Source: Pictodentalium vernedei (lineage: Eukaryota > Mollusca > Scaphopoda > Dentaliida > Dentaliidae). From it: 64,000 nucleotides of DNA. The stretch is taken from the NCBI GenBank assembly GCA_031216915.1, contig CM062289.1, positions 444,688,910-444,752,909 on the forward strand, in the 5' to 3' direction. How positions within the stretch are numbered: position 1 is the stretch's first letter; every line of letters starts with the position of its first letter. The notes beneath the pieces are model-generated. The model searched no databases and had not been told where the DNA came from. It was given only the letters and a program-made list of their open reading frames with translations. The translations under genes were made by a program, and so were the position numbers. This document shows, in pieces, positions 45,108-55,183 of the stretch.

Positions 45108-46328
45108 TGTAATTGATGGGACATACCTTACAGTCAAGGATAAATCCTCAACCTGAAAATTTAAATAAAACATTGGCAAAACCGGTCATTGGCAGCCACT
45201 AAGGCAGAATTTCCCCAACTTCGACATCTACCCACGGTAACCCCTGCTGCACATCATCTCCGGTAACTGAAAAAAAAGAGAAAAAAGCTATATATTTCAG
45301 TCTCATTTTTGACTATACACCTGTAAATAATCCCGTGTAAAAATGACGTCTGAAAATTTGACCTCGTTTTCTGAGTCACTGTCGCAGAAATCTCATGCTA
45401 ACACTATACATCAGGCTTCCATCCAAAGAACAAAACGTTAAAGTCTACTTGCCAGTAAGTAGTCTTGCGGTTTCAAGTACCTCATATTAAATTTACAGAC
45501 CTAATTTATATGGGGTCAAGTTCGGGACAGGCCTTTTGTTTCCATATTCTCTCTTTGAAAAAGTCCCAATTTGTGGAGCAGAACCCAAACGTACAGTTTA
45601 TAATAGTGGTCGGCGCTATTCACAAAAAAAACCTCCATTCAAATCTTATTATTTTTATTTTAATTTTTACCTCAAAACATAGCTTATGCACCCTCATTGG
45701 AATGAGATCAAGGAGTGAGCAAAAGCTATTTTAAGTATTTTTGAAACAAAGAGCGAAAACTTGTAGTTGGTCTATTCGGTAATAGTAAGTAAACCTTGTT
45801 CAAACTGTTTGCCCAAACTTATAAAATGAGAAAGCTTGCCTCTCGTTTTCTAGCAAGATAGTACCACAACGAATAGATAAAAAAAACTTCAAACCTTGAA
45901 TCCTGAATAAATTTGAACGTAGGGAGACCCTAAAAAGGGTTGCCTTAACTCATTGTTTGGTCACCATTAAATTTTAGACGTTTTTGGCATACAAAAATCT
46001 GTGTTTGATGTGTATTGCCATTGTAGGTGCAAATGGGGATGTGCGAAACACAAAATACAGCAGCTGCTTTCAAGAGCTCCTTTCATCTAGAGATTATACT
46101 GTGATGTAATAAGCTGGTGGACTTCTATTTTTAGCTTATGATTCATAGTTTACTGAACATGGTCCGTAGACTATAATTTTTAACTGAGATCAAGCAAGGC
46201 TCTAAAACATAATTATCTTTGAATGAGCGAAATGTTCTCCATTTCTTCATTCCCCCATTCTAGCATTATCGAAAATTTCTGTCTGGAACCTTGAGATGCG
46301 ATCTTTTTGCGATTATATTGAATAGCAT
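45108..46328. other. No gene recognised; degraded family A MITE at ~45608-45760
   Basis: GGCGCTATTCACAAAAAAAA ... CCTCAAAACATAGCTTATGC ... CCCTCATTGGAATGAG is a decayed family A arm; the second arm is almost gone. The rest is unassigned. Confidence 0.5.
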
Positions 46329-46759
46329 TTAACCCCTTGAAATCTGGTGGTATCTCCCATGCCAGTTCATTGACAGCAAGAGTCCATATTCATTAGTTTA
46401 AACAATATTTATTTCAGAAAACATGTTGAAGAACAGATTACATATTAACACAATAGTACATAAACTGAAGTGGATTCAGCAGTAAGCTTGTTTAGCTTAT
46501 ACAAGACTGTCTCCGATACATTTTAAACCTTTCGTATTTAATGGCTGGTACGGAAGTATTTTATGTTCTTTGGCATGATTAAAAAAATTGTGTACAAACT
46601 GCTCGAAGACAAGTGAGTGATCGAGCTAACTGAAGGGAGATAAAGAGAGAGGAAAAAGAAATGACAAAATTGCAGAATGACCCAAAGAAAAATTGGTGCA
46701 GGGTGACGTGGCATGCAGTGATTGGGGGCATTAGAATAGTCACGGTCTCGTGTTCTGAG

Positions 46760-48553
46760 CTACTGGAAACGTTTACTCTGAAGAATAAATTTGTGGACCT
46801 GCTGGAATATGAACTTGTTGGTTGGCAAGTCGTAATATTCACAACCATAAAGCAAGATGTCGGTTGTAATCAAGTGGGGTATGGAACCCAATGTTTGCCT
46901 TCGCGTGGGGATGTACATGGGACAATGGAAGAAGTAATGGCCAGTAGTTTCGCGTTCACCACATACACACAGGGGACTATCAGAGAGGAAGTTGTTGTGT
47001 AAGTCACTGTTAAGATTACTGCAATTAAGACGTAGACGGCAGTGGAGAATTTGAGCACGACGTGAGGTATGATTGTAAAAGTAGGTGGGAACCCGATGTC
47101 TGTTACGATTCAGGTAACTCTTGAAGCTTGAGACGGAGGTATTTTCTCTAACTTCAAGCGGTACGCTATTCCATAATCGTGTGGTAGAAGGAAGAAATGA
47201 CATGTGGTACGCGTTTGTTCGACAACGTGGAGCTGCAAGGTTGTCGCGTCGGAGATTATAATTATGAGTCACAGAGGTGGGAGGGGGAATTAAGTTGGAT
47301 ATATATTGGGGTACAAGGCCATGATACATTTTAAAATACTGCTGAAGTTTGTGATTTGTTCGTCTTGTTTCTAGAGTTTCCCAGCCAGTTTCCAAATAGA
47401 GTCGAGATTTGCTAGTGCTCTTTGTACCCCCTGTCACAAGTCGTGCTGCTTCGATCTGTATTTTTTCTAGATCATCAGCTTCAGTGGCGGTACAGTTGTC
47501 CCATACAGTATCGGCATACTCAAGTATTGGGCGAACATAAGCAAAATAAATTTGCTCCAGGCTTTTCCGATCGAGTCTGTATTTGAAACGTCTCAAGATA
47601 TCCACACGCTTCCAGGCTTTTTTGGTTATTTCTGCAATATGAGAGGACCATGATCCTCGATTATCAAATGTTAGTCCTAGATGTTTGTGGTAACTGACCT
47701 CGTTAATATCATTCTCAAACATGTGAAGAATTGGGTGACTCGGCTGATTAGTTTTACGAGTTATTAACAGGGACTCTGTTTTGGCGGGATTAAAATTTAC
47801 TAACCATCGGTTGGACCATTCCTCGACTCGTTTTAAGTCAGTTCCAATGATTTCAGCAGAGATTTTGGGGTCTTCAACAATTAGATAAAGTGTTGTGTCG
47901 TCTGCAAACAACCGAATACTACTAGTGATGTTCTCAACTATGTCGTTGATATAAATCAGAAATAGCAAGGGTCCCAGAATGGATCGTTGGGGTACCCCTG
48001 CCGGTACATGTTTCCAGGATGATAATACCGAATTAAGAACGACGCACTGCTGTCGTTCATCCAAGTATGATTTAAACCACTGTAGGAGAGAGCCAGTGAT
48101 TCCGATGTCTTGTAGCTTGTAGAGAAGTTTTTTGTGCCAAACCTTGTCGAATGCCTTGCTCACGTCACAAAATATCACACGTACCTTCTTTCCCTCGTCT
48201 AGTGCATAACTGAAGGCATCGTAAATGTCAGTTAGCTGCAAGACAGTGGAATCAGACGGCAGGAACCCAGACTGAAAAGGTGTTAAGAGCATATTAGTCT
48301 TCAGAAAATGGAGGATTTTTTGAAAGACACATTTTTCGAATACTTTACTCAAACAACTCAACAGGGTAATTGGGCGGTAATTTTGAACTAGCTTGCTATC
48401 GCCTTTCTTGAATACAGGGGTGACATTACCTCGTTTCCATTCAGGTGGGAAAAACGATTTTTGGAGCATTGAGTTGAAGAGCGTTGTTAAAGGGTGACAC
48501 AAGCTAGATGAGCATTTTTTGAGTAGGTGGGGCTGACATTGTCGGACCCACAA
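46760..48553 (-). CDS. LINE-2 ORF, second part: reverse transcriptase and C-terminal Cys/His region (597 codons)
   Basis: The RT motifs are in order: NYRPITLLSCLSKVFEK (58-74), FCDVSKAFDKVW (motif A, 128-139), GVPQRSILGPLLFLIYINDI (motif B, 186-205), FADDTTLYL (motif C, 216-224), HKHLGL (motif D/E) and LEYADTVWDNCTA. The C-terminus has CVCGERETTGHYFFHC (CxC...H...C). It copies LINE RNA at the nicked target. Motif B has Arg (CGA) where related copies, including LINE-1, have Gly (GGA) in PQGS, which would be expected to harm activity. The apparent start lies inside the RT linker; the real start is the upstream ORF, separated by one frameshift. Confidence 0.93.
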   Translation of the reverse strand: MWVRQCQPHLLKKCSSSLCHPLTTLFNSMLQKSFFPPEWKRGNVTPVFKKGDSKLVQNYRPITLLSCLSKVFEKCVFQKILHFLKTNMLLTPFQSGFLPSDSTVLQLTDIYDAFSYALDEGKKVRVIFCDVSKAFDKVWHKKLLYKLQDIGITGSLLQWFKSYLDERQQCVVLNSVLSSWKHVPAGVPQRSILGPLLFLIYINDIVENITSSIRLFADDTTLYLIVEDPKISAEIIGTDLKRVEEWSNRWLVNFNPAKTESLLITRKTNQPSHPILHMFENDINEVSYHKHLGLTFDNRGSWSSHIAEITKKAWKRVDILRRFKYRLDRKSLEQIYFAYVRPILEYADTVWDNCTATEADDLEKIQIEAARLVTGGTKSTSKSRLYLETGWETLETRRTNHKLQQYFKMYHGLVPQYISNLIPPPTSVTHNYNLRRDNLAAPRCRTNAYHMSFLPSTTRLWNSVPLEVRENTSVSSFKSYLNRNRHRVPTYFYNHTSRRAQILHCRLRLNCSNLNSDLHNNFLSDSPLCVCGERETTGHYFFHCPMYIPTRRQTLGSIPHLITTDILLYGCEYYDLPTNKFIFQQVHKFILQSKRFQ

Positions 48554-50436
48554 GCTTTGGAAACATTAATCGATTGGAGAGCTTTAAGGGTAAACTTGGG
48601 CGCGATAGTGATTTCGCTGATTTCAGCGCGACCAACTTCATCTCGAATTTGAGGAAGGGGATGATTAAAATCATCGATCGTTGAGATATTACAGAAATAT
48701 TTATTAAACAGTTCTGCCTTTTCATTGTCTGACACAAATAGTTTGTTGTCATCCTCAAGTATGGGAATTGTTTGTTTTGTGCGGGAAAGAAGACTCGTGA
48801 ATGTTTTCCACCAGTCAGAGGAATTCGTTGTTGAAGAGTTTAATTTTTCGTCGATTTTAGAAAAGAAGTTCAATTTTGATTTGCGAATTTCGGAGACTGT
48901 TTGGTTGCGTTTGAGCCGAAATTTCTCCCATGACGATGGAGTATTTTTTGTTTTAGCTTTTCGATAAAGCCGTTTACGCTGGCGAATTAATTTTCTAATA
49001 TTATTATGCATCCACGGCGGTTGATTCGGTCGACATGTGATCATCTTGTGTGGGATAAATTTCGTTGCATAGTGTTCAAGTAAGCCAGTCAATTGGGGCA
49101 CGTGGTCTGGTAGAGGTGATTCAAGCCAAATAGTTTCCCAGTTTATATCACTGAGCGCGCTGTTAAGCCTATCGTAATCACCTGTACTGAAGCACCAGAT
49201 TTTTCGTTTGTAAGTATTAAATTTTTTTTTTAGGGTTTTAAGAGACCACGTCACCGGGCAATGGTATCTTGTGAGATCCGCAAAGAACGGATCATTCACT
49301 TCAACATTATTGATATTGGTGAGTGCTTGGTCATTTACGATAACGAGGTCAAGCAGGGTGTCGGAATTTTCTGTAAAGTACGTCGATTCCTGAACTACTT
49401 GCGTGAGATTATATTCACTAAGAAGCTGTTGCATTGGTCCGTTTGGGCGACCATGCTGGTTGTCGTTGAAATCGCCGGTTACAATGATATTTGGTATATT
49501 TGTGTCTAATGCTTTGTCTAGTGATGCGGAGATCAGACTCCATACGTCACTAGAAGAGTTAGGTGGTCGATAAATTACACCGAGAAGGATCGGGCCATGC
49601 TCAGTAAAAATTTGAACCCATAGACTTTCAAGGGTTTCAATGTTCAGGTCCCATCGGTGTTTGAAGCAGATGTAATTCTTCAAGTAGATGGCAACTCCAC
49701 CACCTCGACTACCACGGTCATTTCTCAGCGGCGGGTGAAAGGATGGCAATTCAATGTCAGAGTCGCAATCTTTGGCGTCCAACCACGTCTCGGTGAAGGC
49801 ACAAACATCGTAGGACAACGCCTCACAAGCAATAACGTCAATTTTTGGTCGTAGGCTTTGGATATTAAGGTGGAGGAAGGATATGCCATTGGGAACAGCT
49901 GACCTGGTGGAGGTTGTCGTGGCAGAATCAGGTGTGGATGGCCGTGGGTGTTTGTCTGGACCTGGGTTAATCTCAGTGTCACCTGCAGCAATGCATAGTT
50001 TTAAAAACCATAAAGCAATACCCACAAGAACATAACAAAGAGGGGCGTAACATTTCGTTCTGATAGCGCTTACCACTGAATGTCTAATTAAAGATAGTGA
50101 TAAGCTCATTGTCGATGATGCTACCAGATTCGGATAACTGTGTGTACAACTCGGACAACTGGAATTGGAATAAAGTGATCCCATGACACTATTGAGAATG
50201 TAAGAGCGTGTCTGCTCGTATCCGATGGTATGCGTTAAAATTAACATAAGTCTAAGACCGTTTAAGCCGTGGCTGCGGAACAAGTAAACCAAGAGGAGTG
50301 TTTGTGGATCTAGTTGCTTCTTACCCTGCATGCCACTGCCAGCTATAGCGGCGAAAGAGCCCACTCGCATTCGGTAGCTAGTTATGTCATACATCGAGTG
50401 AATTTCGGAACTTGTGAAGAAATGTAGTGGGTCCAA
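48487..50436 (-). CDS. LINE-2 ORF, first part: N-terminal region, 2A-like motif, endonuclease, RT linker (649 codons)
   Basis: Residues 14-35 carry YRMRVGSF as in LINE-1. Hydrophobic segments lie at about 45-70 and 133-151. Residues 152-160 read GDTEINPGP, a full match to the 2A consensus D-x-E-x-N-P-G-P (DNA 49957-49983). In families with working 2A, the ribosome skips the Gly-Pro bond and releases the N-terminal part. The endonuclease follows: LNIQS 190-194, TETWL 215-219, GVIYRPPN 286-293, GDFNDN 321-326, LLDLV 361-365 and RYHCPV 390-395. The frame ends 30 residues after the true reading frame is lost near SKACGSDNVSP. The next piece continues in a different frame. Confidence 0.92.
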   Translation of the reverse strand: MDPLHFFTSSEIHSMYDITSYRMRVGSFAAIAGSGMQGKKQLDPQTLLLVYLFRSHGLNGLRLMLILTHTIGYEQTRSYILNSVMGSLYSNSSCPSCTHSYPNLVASSTMSLSLSLIRHSVVSAIRTKCYAPLCYVLVGIALWFLKLCIAAGDTEINPGPDKHPRPSTPDSATTTSTRSAVPNGISFLHLNIQSLRPKIDVIACEALSYDVCAFTETWLDAKDCDSDIELPSFHPPLRNDRGSRGGGVAIYLKNYICFKHRWDLNIETLESLWVQIFTEHGPILLGVIYRPPNSSSDVWSLISASLDKALDTNIPNIIVTGDFNDNQHGRPNGPMQQLLSEYNLTQVVQESTYFTENSDTLLDLVIVNDQALTNINNVEVNDPFFADLTRYHCPVTWSLKTLKKKFNTYKRKIWCFSTGDYDRLNSALSDINWETIWLESPLPDHVPQLTGLLEHYATKFIPHKMITCRPNQPPWMHNNIRKLIRQRKRLYRKAKTKNTPSSWEKFRLKRNQTVSEIRKSKLNFFSKIDEKLNSSTTNSSDWWKTFTSLLSRTKQTIPILEDDNKLFVSDNEKAELFNKYFCNISTIDDFNHPLPQIRDEVGRAEISEITIAPKFTLKALQSINVSKACGSDNVSPTYSKNAHLACVTL

Positions 50437-51367
50437 TCATCCGCACAGGATGGCATACTCTGGTCAACTTTTCTTGGGTCATATCAGTGGAGAGAACAGA
50501 ACTAGAAAGTGAGAATAGAAATTTAATCAAGAATGAGAACAATATATTTATATGTACAAGAAGTAATGGTGTTGAGACACAATCAGGGTAGAGGTTGGGT
50601 ATTATAATTCCTGGGTAAGGTCACTCTCAAGCACCAGAGAGATATTTCGCATGGCTCGTCGGATGGGTGGTTCCATGGGAGTATCTATAAATGGAGTATC
50701 AATAATGCGAGGCGTGTCGCGAAAGTAACGAAAGAAGACACGCGAAAGTAACTCGAAATAGAAACTTTAATTCTAATGCAGCATGGGGAATTTGGGAACC
50801 GGGCAGGTGCAAATCGCCCCTACGGAAAGTTCTTCCTTGTCCTGGATAAGAATACCACAAGTGACAAGGAAGAAACCAAAGGGTGACGCAGGTGATGGCG
50901 ATGGGTCATGCGAAATAGTACACAGGAGGCTAGAACTTAGGATACTTTTTTGCAGGTGAATTGTAGGTGATAAAGTTAGAACATTTGGTCAATTATAGCA
51001 GGGCTCGAAGCTATATCAGTTGAGCTTCTGGGGTTACCGCATACCACGTACACAGCATAATTGTCTAAGCTAAGCAGACTGTTTGGTAGCTGAAACAGAG
51101 AAAATTATCAAAATATTTAAAAACAAATCTACATTGCTAAGTGAAACTATACAAAAGCACTAGTAATATACTTACACACTTGGAGTAATAACATATCCGG
51201 GCCGAGGACCAGGTGTATAACTTATCACCCTCTTATGCGCGACTTGGGCACACAGCGGACAACCTTCAGAGTATAACCATCCACAGGCTACTGGACTTCA
51301 TTATTCATTATTTGGGGTAGACGCAGCCTCAGGGCTGCACATTGAAAATATTGATTGGTCTACCCTA

Positions 51368-51879
51368 CACTGCAAAAAAATATAGGTTCTCTTTAGAACC
51401 AAAATTGGTTCTAATCTTGTCCCTGAGATGGAACCAGTTCTGTTTAAACAGCATTTATTTCAAATCAAAAAAATTATAAAGATTAACAATAAATATTAAC
51501 AGAATTAAACATAAATTGAGGGGGTTTCAGCCGTAAGTTTAGAGCTCATACGAGGTTGTCTCAAATCATTATTAAGCAAAGGAGATATGAACAGTTGGCA
51601 TATCGAACCAGTTTTGGTTCTATACAGAACCAAAACTGGTTCGACATGCCAACTGTTCATATCCCCTTTGTTTCAAAATGTTTGGCGACTGCGTTGAATA
51701 AGCTCCAAGTTTACTGCTGAATCTACTTCAGTTCATGTAATATTCTGTTACAATTGAACGCTAATCTTGGTAAATTTATTTGATTTGAAATAAATACTGT
51801 TTAAACAGAACTGGTTCCATCTCAGGGATAAGATTAGAACCAGTTTTGGTTCTAAAGAGAACCTATATTTTTTGCAGTG
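51368..51879. mobile_element. 512-bp fold-back element with TA duplication, arms containing LINE 3' ends
   Basis: Outer arms CACTGCAAAAAAATATAGG ... and its complement (51368-51441 and 51807-51879) are flanked by TA, as in Tc1/mariner-type insertions. Inside each arm is a GTTTAAACAGCATTTATTTC-type segment, in inverted orientation to each other, matching the LINE-2 3' end. The centre is a GAACCAGTTTTGGTTC palindrome. Inserted in MITE B5. Confidence 0.8.
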
Positions 51880-52026
51880 TATATATTTACTGAACAGCCA
51901 TCCTATATAATTATGTTGTGACGTATCATTTTCCTGGCCGGAAAACGGCCGTTCTCTTCAAAGGGTTAACTTTTCTAATGATGATAGATCTTTTAGCACC
52001 TCATTATCATTACTATTATTTTACAG

Positions 52027-53067
52027 TTGTTAGAGAAGTGTGTTGGATTCGAGCGGGAGTTTGCAGAGCTGAGAGGGAGGTTGGGGAGGGTCGGTGTATC
52101 TGGAGTTACCCCGTTGAAGGTTACCTACGATGGTGAGGTGGAAGGTGGGTGGAAGGTCGTTGTGGCCTCAAGGAGGAAACTGGGAAGCAGGAAACGTGGG
52201 GGAATAATGCTTGATGTGGGGGTTGTAACTGAGGAGGGTGGTTCTAGTAGGAAAATTCGGAAGGTGGCGTCATGTCAGGGCTGCGTCGAGTCCGGAAGCC
52301 AGAGTCGGCGTAAGGCTGCCACGGTTGCTAGGCGGTGTTTAGAAAACAGGTTTAGTGTTTTAGACTCTGATACCCCTGGGAACGAGAGTGAGGGGGAAAG
52401 TGTGGGGTGAGATGGTTGTTGATGATGATAGGCCAGTCGGGGTAAGGAGGGCGGTCAAGAGAAAGAGGGGGCCAGGAGCTTGCAAAACGAGAGGAGGTGC
52501 AGATGATATAGGAACTGGGGCCAGAAGAAGAAAATTATTTGTAGCGGGGAGCAGCATTGTACGTGGGATTGACAATGTAGTTTGTGGTCCTGATAGTTCC
52601 AATCGAACAGTCTTGTGCTTTGGGCGAAGGTGGAGGATCTCAGGGACCGGGTAGATGGCATTGTGGCAGGGTCAGGACCGGAACCGGTAGTGGTGGTCCA
52701 TGTGGAGACCAACAATATCAGGGAGAGAAGGTCAGGAAGTTTGGTGGAGTCGTATAGAGGCTTAGTCGGCAAACTGCTAAGTAGGAATGCAAGGGTAGTC
52801 GTATCCGGGGTCCTTCCTGTCCTTGGAGGTGGGGACGAACGGAACTCAAGGATTTTGGCGCTAAATGAAGAGTTAGAGGACTACTGTGTTGATCTGGGAA
52901 TTCCCTTTATCGACCATTGGTACACGTTTTGGGGCAATGGGAGCATGTACTGGCGTTACGGGCTGCATCTTAGCAGGGCGGGGAAACGGGTATTAGGGGA
53001 TAAAATTCTACGGGTAGCAGAGCCTTTTTTGGAGACGAGCGGGGTGGGAGGTCAGAGGCAAGTATAA
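52027..53067 (+). pseudogene. LINE-3 ORF1: basic region plus SGNH-type esterase, frameshifted
   Basis: Three overlapping frames. 52027-52410: a coiled-coil-like start (EREFAELRGRLGR) and a basic, Ser-rich region. 52388-52654: a basic stretch, then FVAGSSIVRGI, the block I of SGNH hydrolases with the nucleophile Ser. 52615-53067: VVVVHVETNNIR (usual HVGTNDI-type block III), VVVSGVLPV, and RYGLHLSRAGKRVLG, where the usual Asp of the D-x-x-H block V is Tyr. Esterase-type ORF1 proteins are known for CR1-like elements. Frame breaks and the altered catalytic positions make activity unlikely. Confidence 0.8.
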
Positions 53068-53072
53068 CTAGA

Positions 53073-54056
53073 GTGGACATAGGTGGGGTGAACAAGAGTG
53101 AGGGGGACAGAATAAGTTTACCAAGACTAGCACCAGAAAACAATGGGCCCAGTAGGCGGAAGCCAATGAACCTCGGTACCCTGAAAGTGGGTTATAGTAA
53201 CATCCAGGGTCTCCAACGGAAAGTAAGTGAAATTGCTACATTGATCGAGGCAGAGAAGTTTGATGTCATGGGCTTAAGCGAGACGTGGGTAAGACACGAG
53301 GAACGGGTAGACCAAGTAAGCGGATGTGTGTGGATAGGTGTAGGGCGAACGGAAGGCCAGAAAAAGGGGAGAGGGGTAGGCATGTACATTAAAGAGGATT
53401 TAAAACCGTCGCTGATTACAGATCTGGAAGATATCATCACCTCGGCTGATGTGTCAAAAGAAATTGGATGGGTAAAGATCAGTCTGAGAAACAAAAGTAT
53501 TGCCCTTGGGATTGTGTACTGTGCGGTGGAGGGAAGTAAACCCGAGTGGAATGACTCGATATACTCAACACTAAGGTCCAATATCACTGAACTAGAAAAC
53601 AGGGGGCTCGGTATAATTCTGATGGGCGACTTTAATGGACACATAGGTGACAAGGAAGAAGGCATAGAGGGTGGGGACAAGAAAGTCAACAGGAATGGAA
53701 GGAAGCTGTTGAACTTCACAAATGAGCTCGGCCTGAAGATTCTGAACAGGGACGCTAGATGTAAGGGGAAATGGACCTGGGAGAGAAACGACAGAAAATC
53801 AATAATTGACTACATTCTCACAGATATGAATTTATGGAGGGAGGTGATAAGGGTAGAAGTGGATGATGAGGGCAAAATGAAGTTGGATAGTGATCACAAC
53901 TTGATTACAGTGACGATGAGGGCCAAAAACCTAGAGAAAAGCAAAGGAAGCTTCAAGGAGATTTGGGAACTCAAAAAGGATGCCGACTGGGCGAAGTTCG
54001 AAGAAAAACTGAAACCAAAGCTTGCAGACGTGCACAAGGGGGGGGGGGGGGGGTAG
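53073..54056 (+). CDS. LINE-3 ORF2, first part: apurinic-type endonuclease (327 codons)
   Basis: Starts 6 bases after the ORF1 stop. The endonuclease runs from LKVGYSNIQGLQRK (about 36-49) through GLSETWV, GVGMYIKEDL, IALGIVYCAVE, ILMGDFNGHIG and SIIDYILTD to SDHNLITVTM near residue 280. The downstream region is Lys-rich. The frame terminates in a run of 17 G at 54038-54053, giving HKGGGGG and stop. The following frame (54022-54330) picks up the same protein, so the G run contains the frameshift. No 2A-like motif in this family. Confidence 0.88.
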   Translation: MDIGGVNKSEGDRISLPRLAPENNGPSRRKPMNLGTLKVGYSNIQGLQRKVSEIATLIEAEKFDVMGLSETWVRHEERVDQVSGCVWIGVGRTEGQKKGRGVGMYIKEDLKPSLITDLEDIITSADVSKEIGWVKISLRNKSIALGIVYCAVEGSKPEWNDSIYSTLRSNITELENRGLGIILMGDFNGHIGDKEEGIEGGDKKVNRNGRKLLNFTNELGLKILNRDARCKGKWTWERNDRKSIIDYILTDMNLWREVIRVEVDDEGKMKLDSDHNLITVTMRAKNLEKSKGSFKEIWELKKDADWAKFEEKLKPKLADVHKGGGGG

Positions 54057-55125
54057 TGTCCAAAGGATGGCCGACCCCATAGTTGCGAGCCTAGTGGAGG
54101 CAGGGAAGGAAAGTGTAGGAAACATTAGGGTGCCAACACGGGAACTTGGGTACAGAGTGAACGAAGAACTGAAAAGGGCCATAAAGGTTAGAAAAGCTAA
54201 ATGTGCTGCATACAGGAGAAGAAGAAAACTTAAGGGGGTGGAAAGCAATGAGGCCATGGTAGCAAAGGAAGAATACCAACAAGCACGAAATAAAGTAAAC
54301 AAGATTAAAGACGACAACCGGAGAGTGTGAAATAGCAGTCTTATTAGGACGATAAGAACGGCAGGGGGGTCGAGTTCGAACGTATTTTGGAAATGGGTGA
54401 ACAAACGTAACAAAGGGAAAAACCAACAGAGCATTAAAGTAGATGGCAGAGTAACAGAAGAGCGAGATCAAATCGCATTAGAACTAGTCAAGCACTGGGA
54501 AAAGGTAAACGATAAGCGATGGGGCATGGGGAACCCACCGGAGTGTCCGAACCAGGTCGAGGAAAATCTCTCGGACTTCGTGTGCAGCGAAATCAAAACT
54601 GAGGAGGTGCGAAGGGTGATCTCAAAATTGAGGAATGGAAAAGCGGGAGGGGTGGACGAAATTCCTAACGAGTTTATCAAAAAAGGGGGAGAGGAACTCT
54701 TGGAAAGCCTAACTGCCCTATTCAATTTAGCCATAAAAAAACAAGAGGTCTCAAAGGAGTGGAGGGAAAGTAAAGTGACATTTATTCACAAAAAGGGGGA
54801 AAAAGACGTCTTGGATAACTATCGAGGGATCTCTGTCAGTAGCAACATTGGAAAGGTTTTCTGTAAAGTCCTTTATGGGAGATTAGAGGAGGTGATTGAG
54901 GAGAAGGGTTTTTTGGGAGAAATCCAGAATGGCTTCAGGAAGGGAAGGAGAGTCACTGACCATCTTTTCACGCTATCCCAAATGATAGAATCCGCGAAAG
55001 CAAAAAAGAAAAAGATGTTCATGGCCTTTTTGGATGTTAAAAAGTCATACGATAGAGTATGGAGGGAGGGTATGTGGTGCAAGCTGGAGGCTCTGGGCTT
55101 GGGGGCGAGTTTGTTGGGATTATGA
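54022..55125 (+). pseudogene. LINE-3 ORF2, RT N-terminal half (two frames, one stop)
   Basis: 54022-54330 encodes the charged linker up to a TGA codon. After it the same frame opens again (54331-55125): KLRNGKAGGVDEIPNEFIKK, TFIHKKGEKDVLDNYRGISV, IQNGFRKGRRVTDHLFTLSQ and FLDVKKSYDRVW (motif A, residues 211-222 of the 54397 frame). The frame is lost just downstream, at LGLGASLLGL and stop. Confidence 0.9.
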
Positions 55126-55183
55126 AAGCATTATATAAAGATGTACAGAGTGAACTTAGCCTGGGTAACATTACAACAAACGT

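Larger units (their letters stand above)
46396..51301 (-). mobile_element. LINE-2: nearly intact 4.9-kb non-LTR retrotransposon with target-site duplication
   Basis: Minus strand. A 9-bp duplication, TATTCATTA, lies at 46387-46395 and 51302-51310, inside MITE B5. About 865 bp of 5' untranslated sequence is followed by one long coding region with a single frameshift near 48525. Then come ~365 bp of 3' untranslated sequence ending AATAAATATTGTTTAAAC, with no poly-A tract. The complete duplication and MITE continuity on both sides suggest a full-length insertion. Confidence 0.93.
46329..51969 (-). mobile_element. TTAA-type MITE, family B (copy B5), host of two nested insertions
   Basis: The left piece 46329-46395 opens TTAACCCCTTGAAATCTGG. 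Homology resumes at 51311 (TTTGGGGTAGAC), is broken again at 51367, and ends CTTCAAAGGGTTAA with TTAA at 51966-51969. The pieces add up to about 210 bp and follow B1 in reverse complement across both gaps. This fixes the boundaries of LINE-2 and of the fold-back element. Confidence 0.88.

Noticed and set aside
53192-53719. 175-codon minus-strand ORF
   Set aside because: Antisense shadow of the LINE-3 endonuclease.
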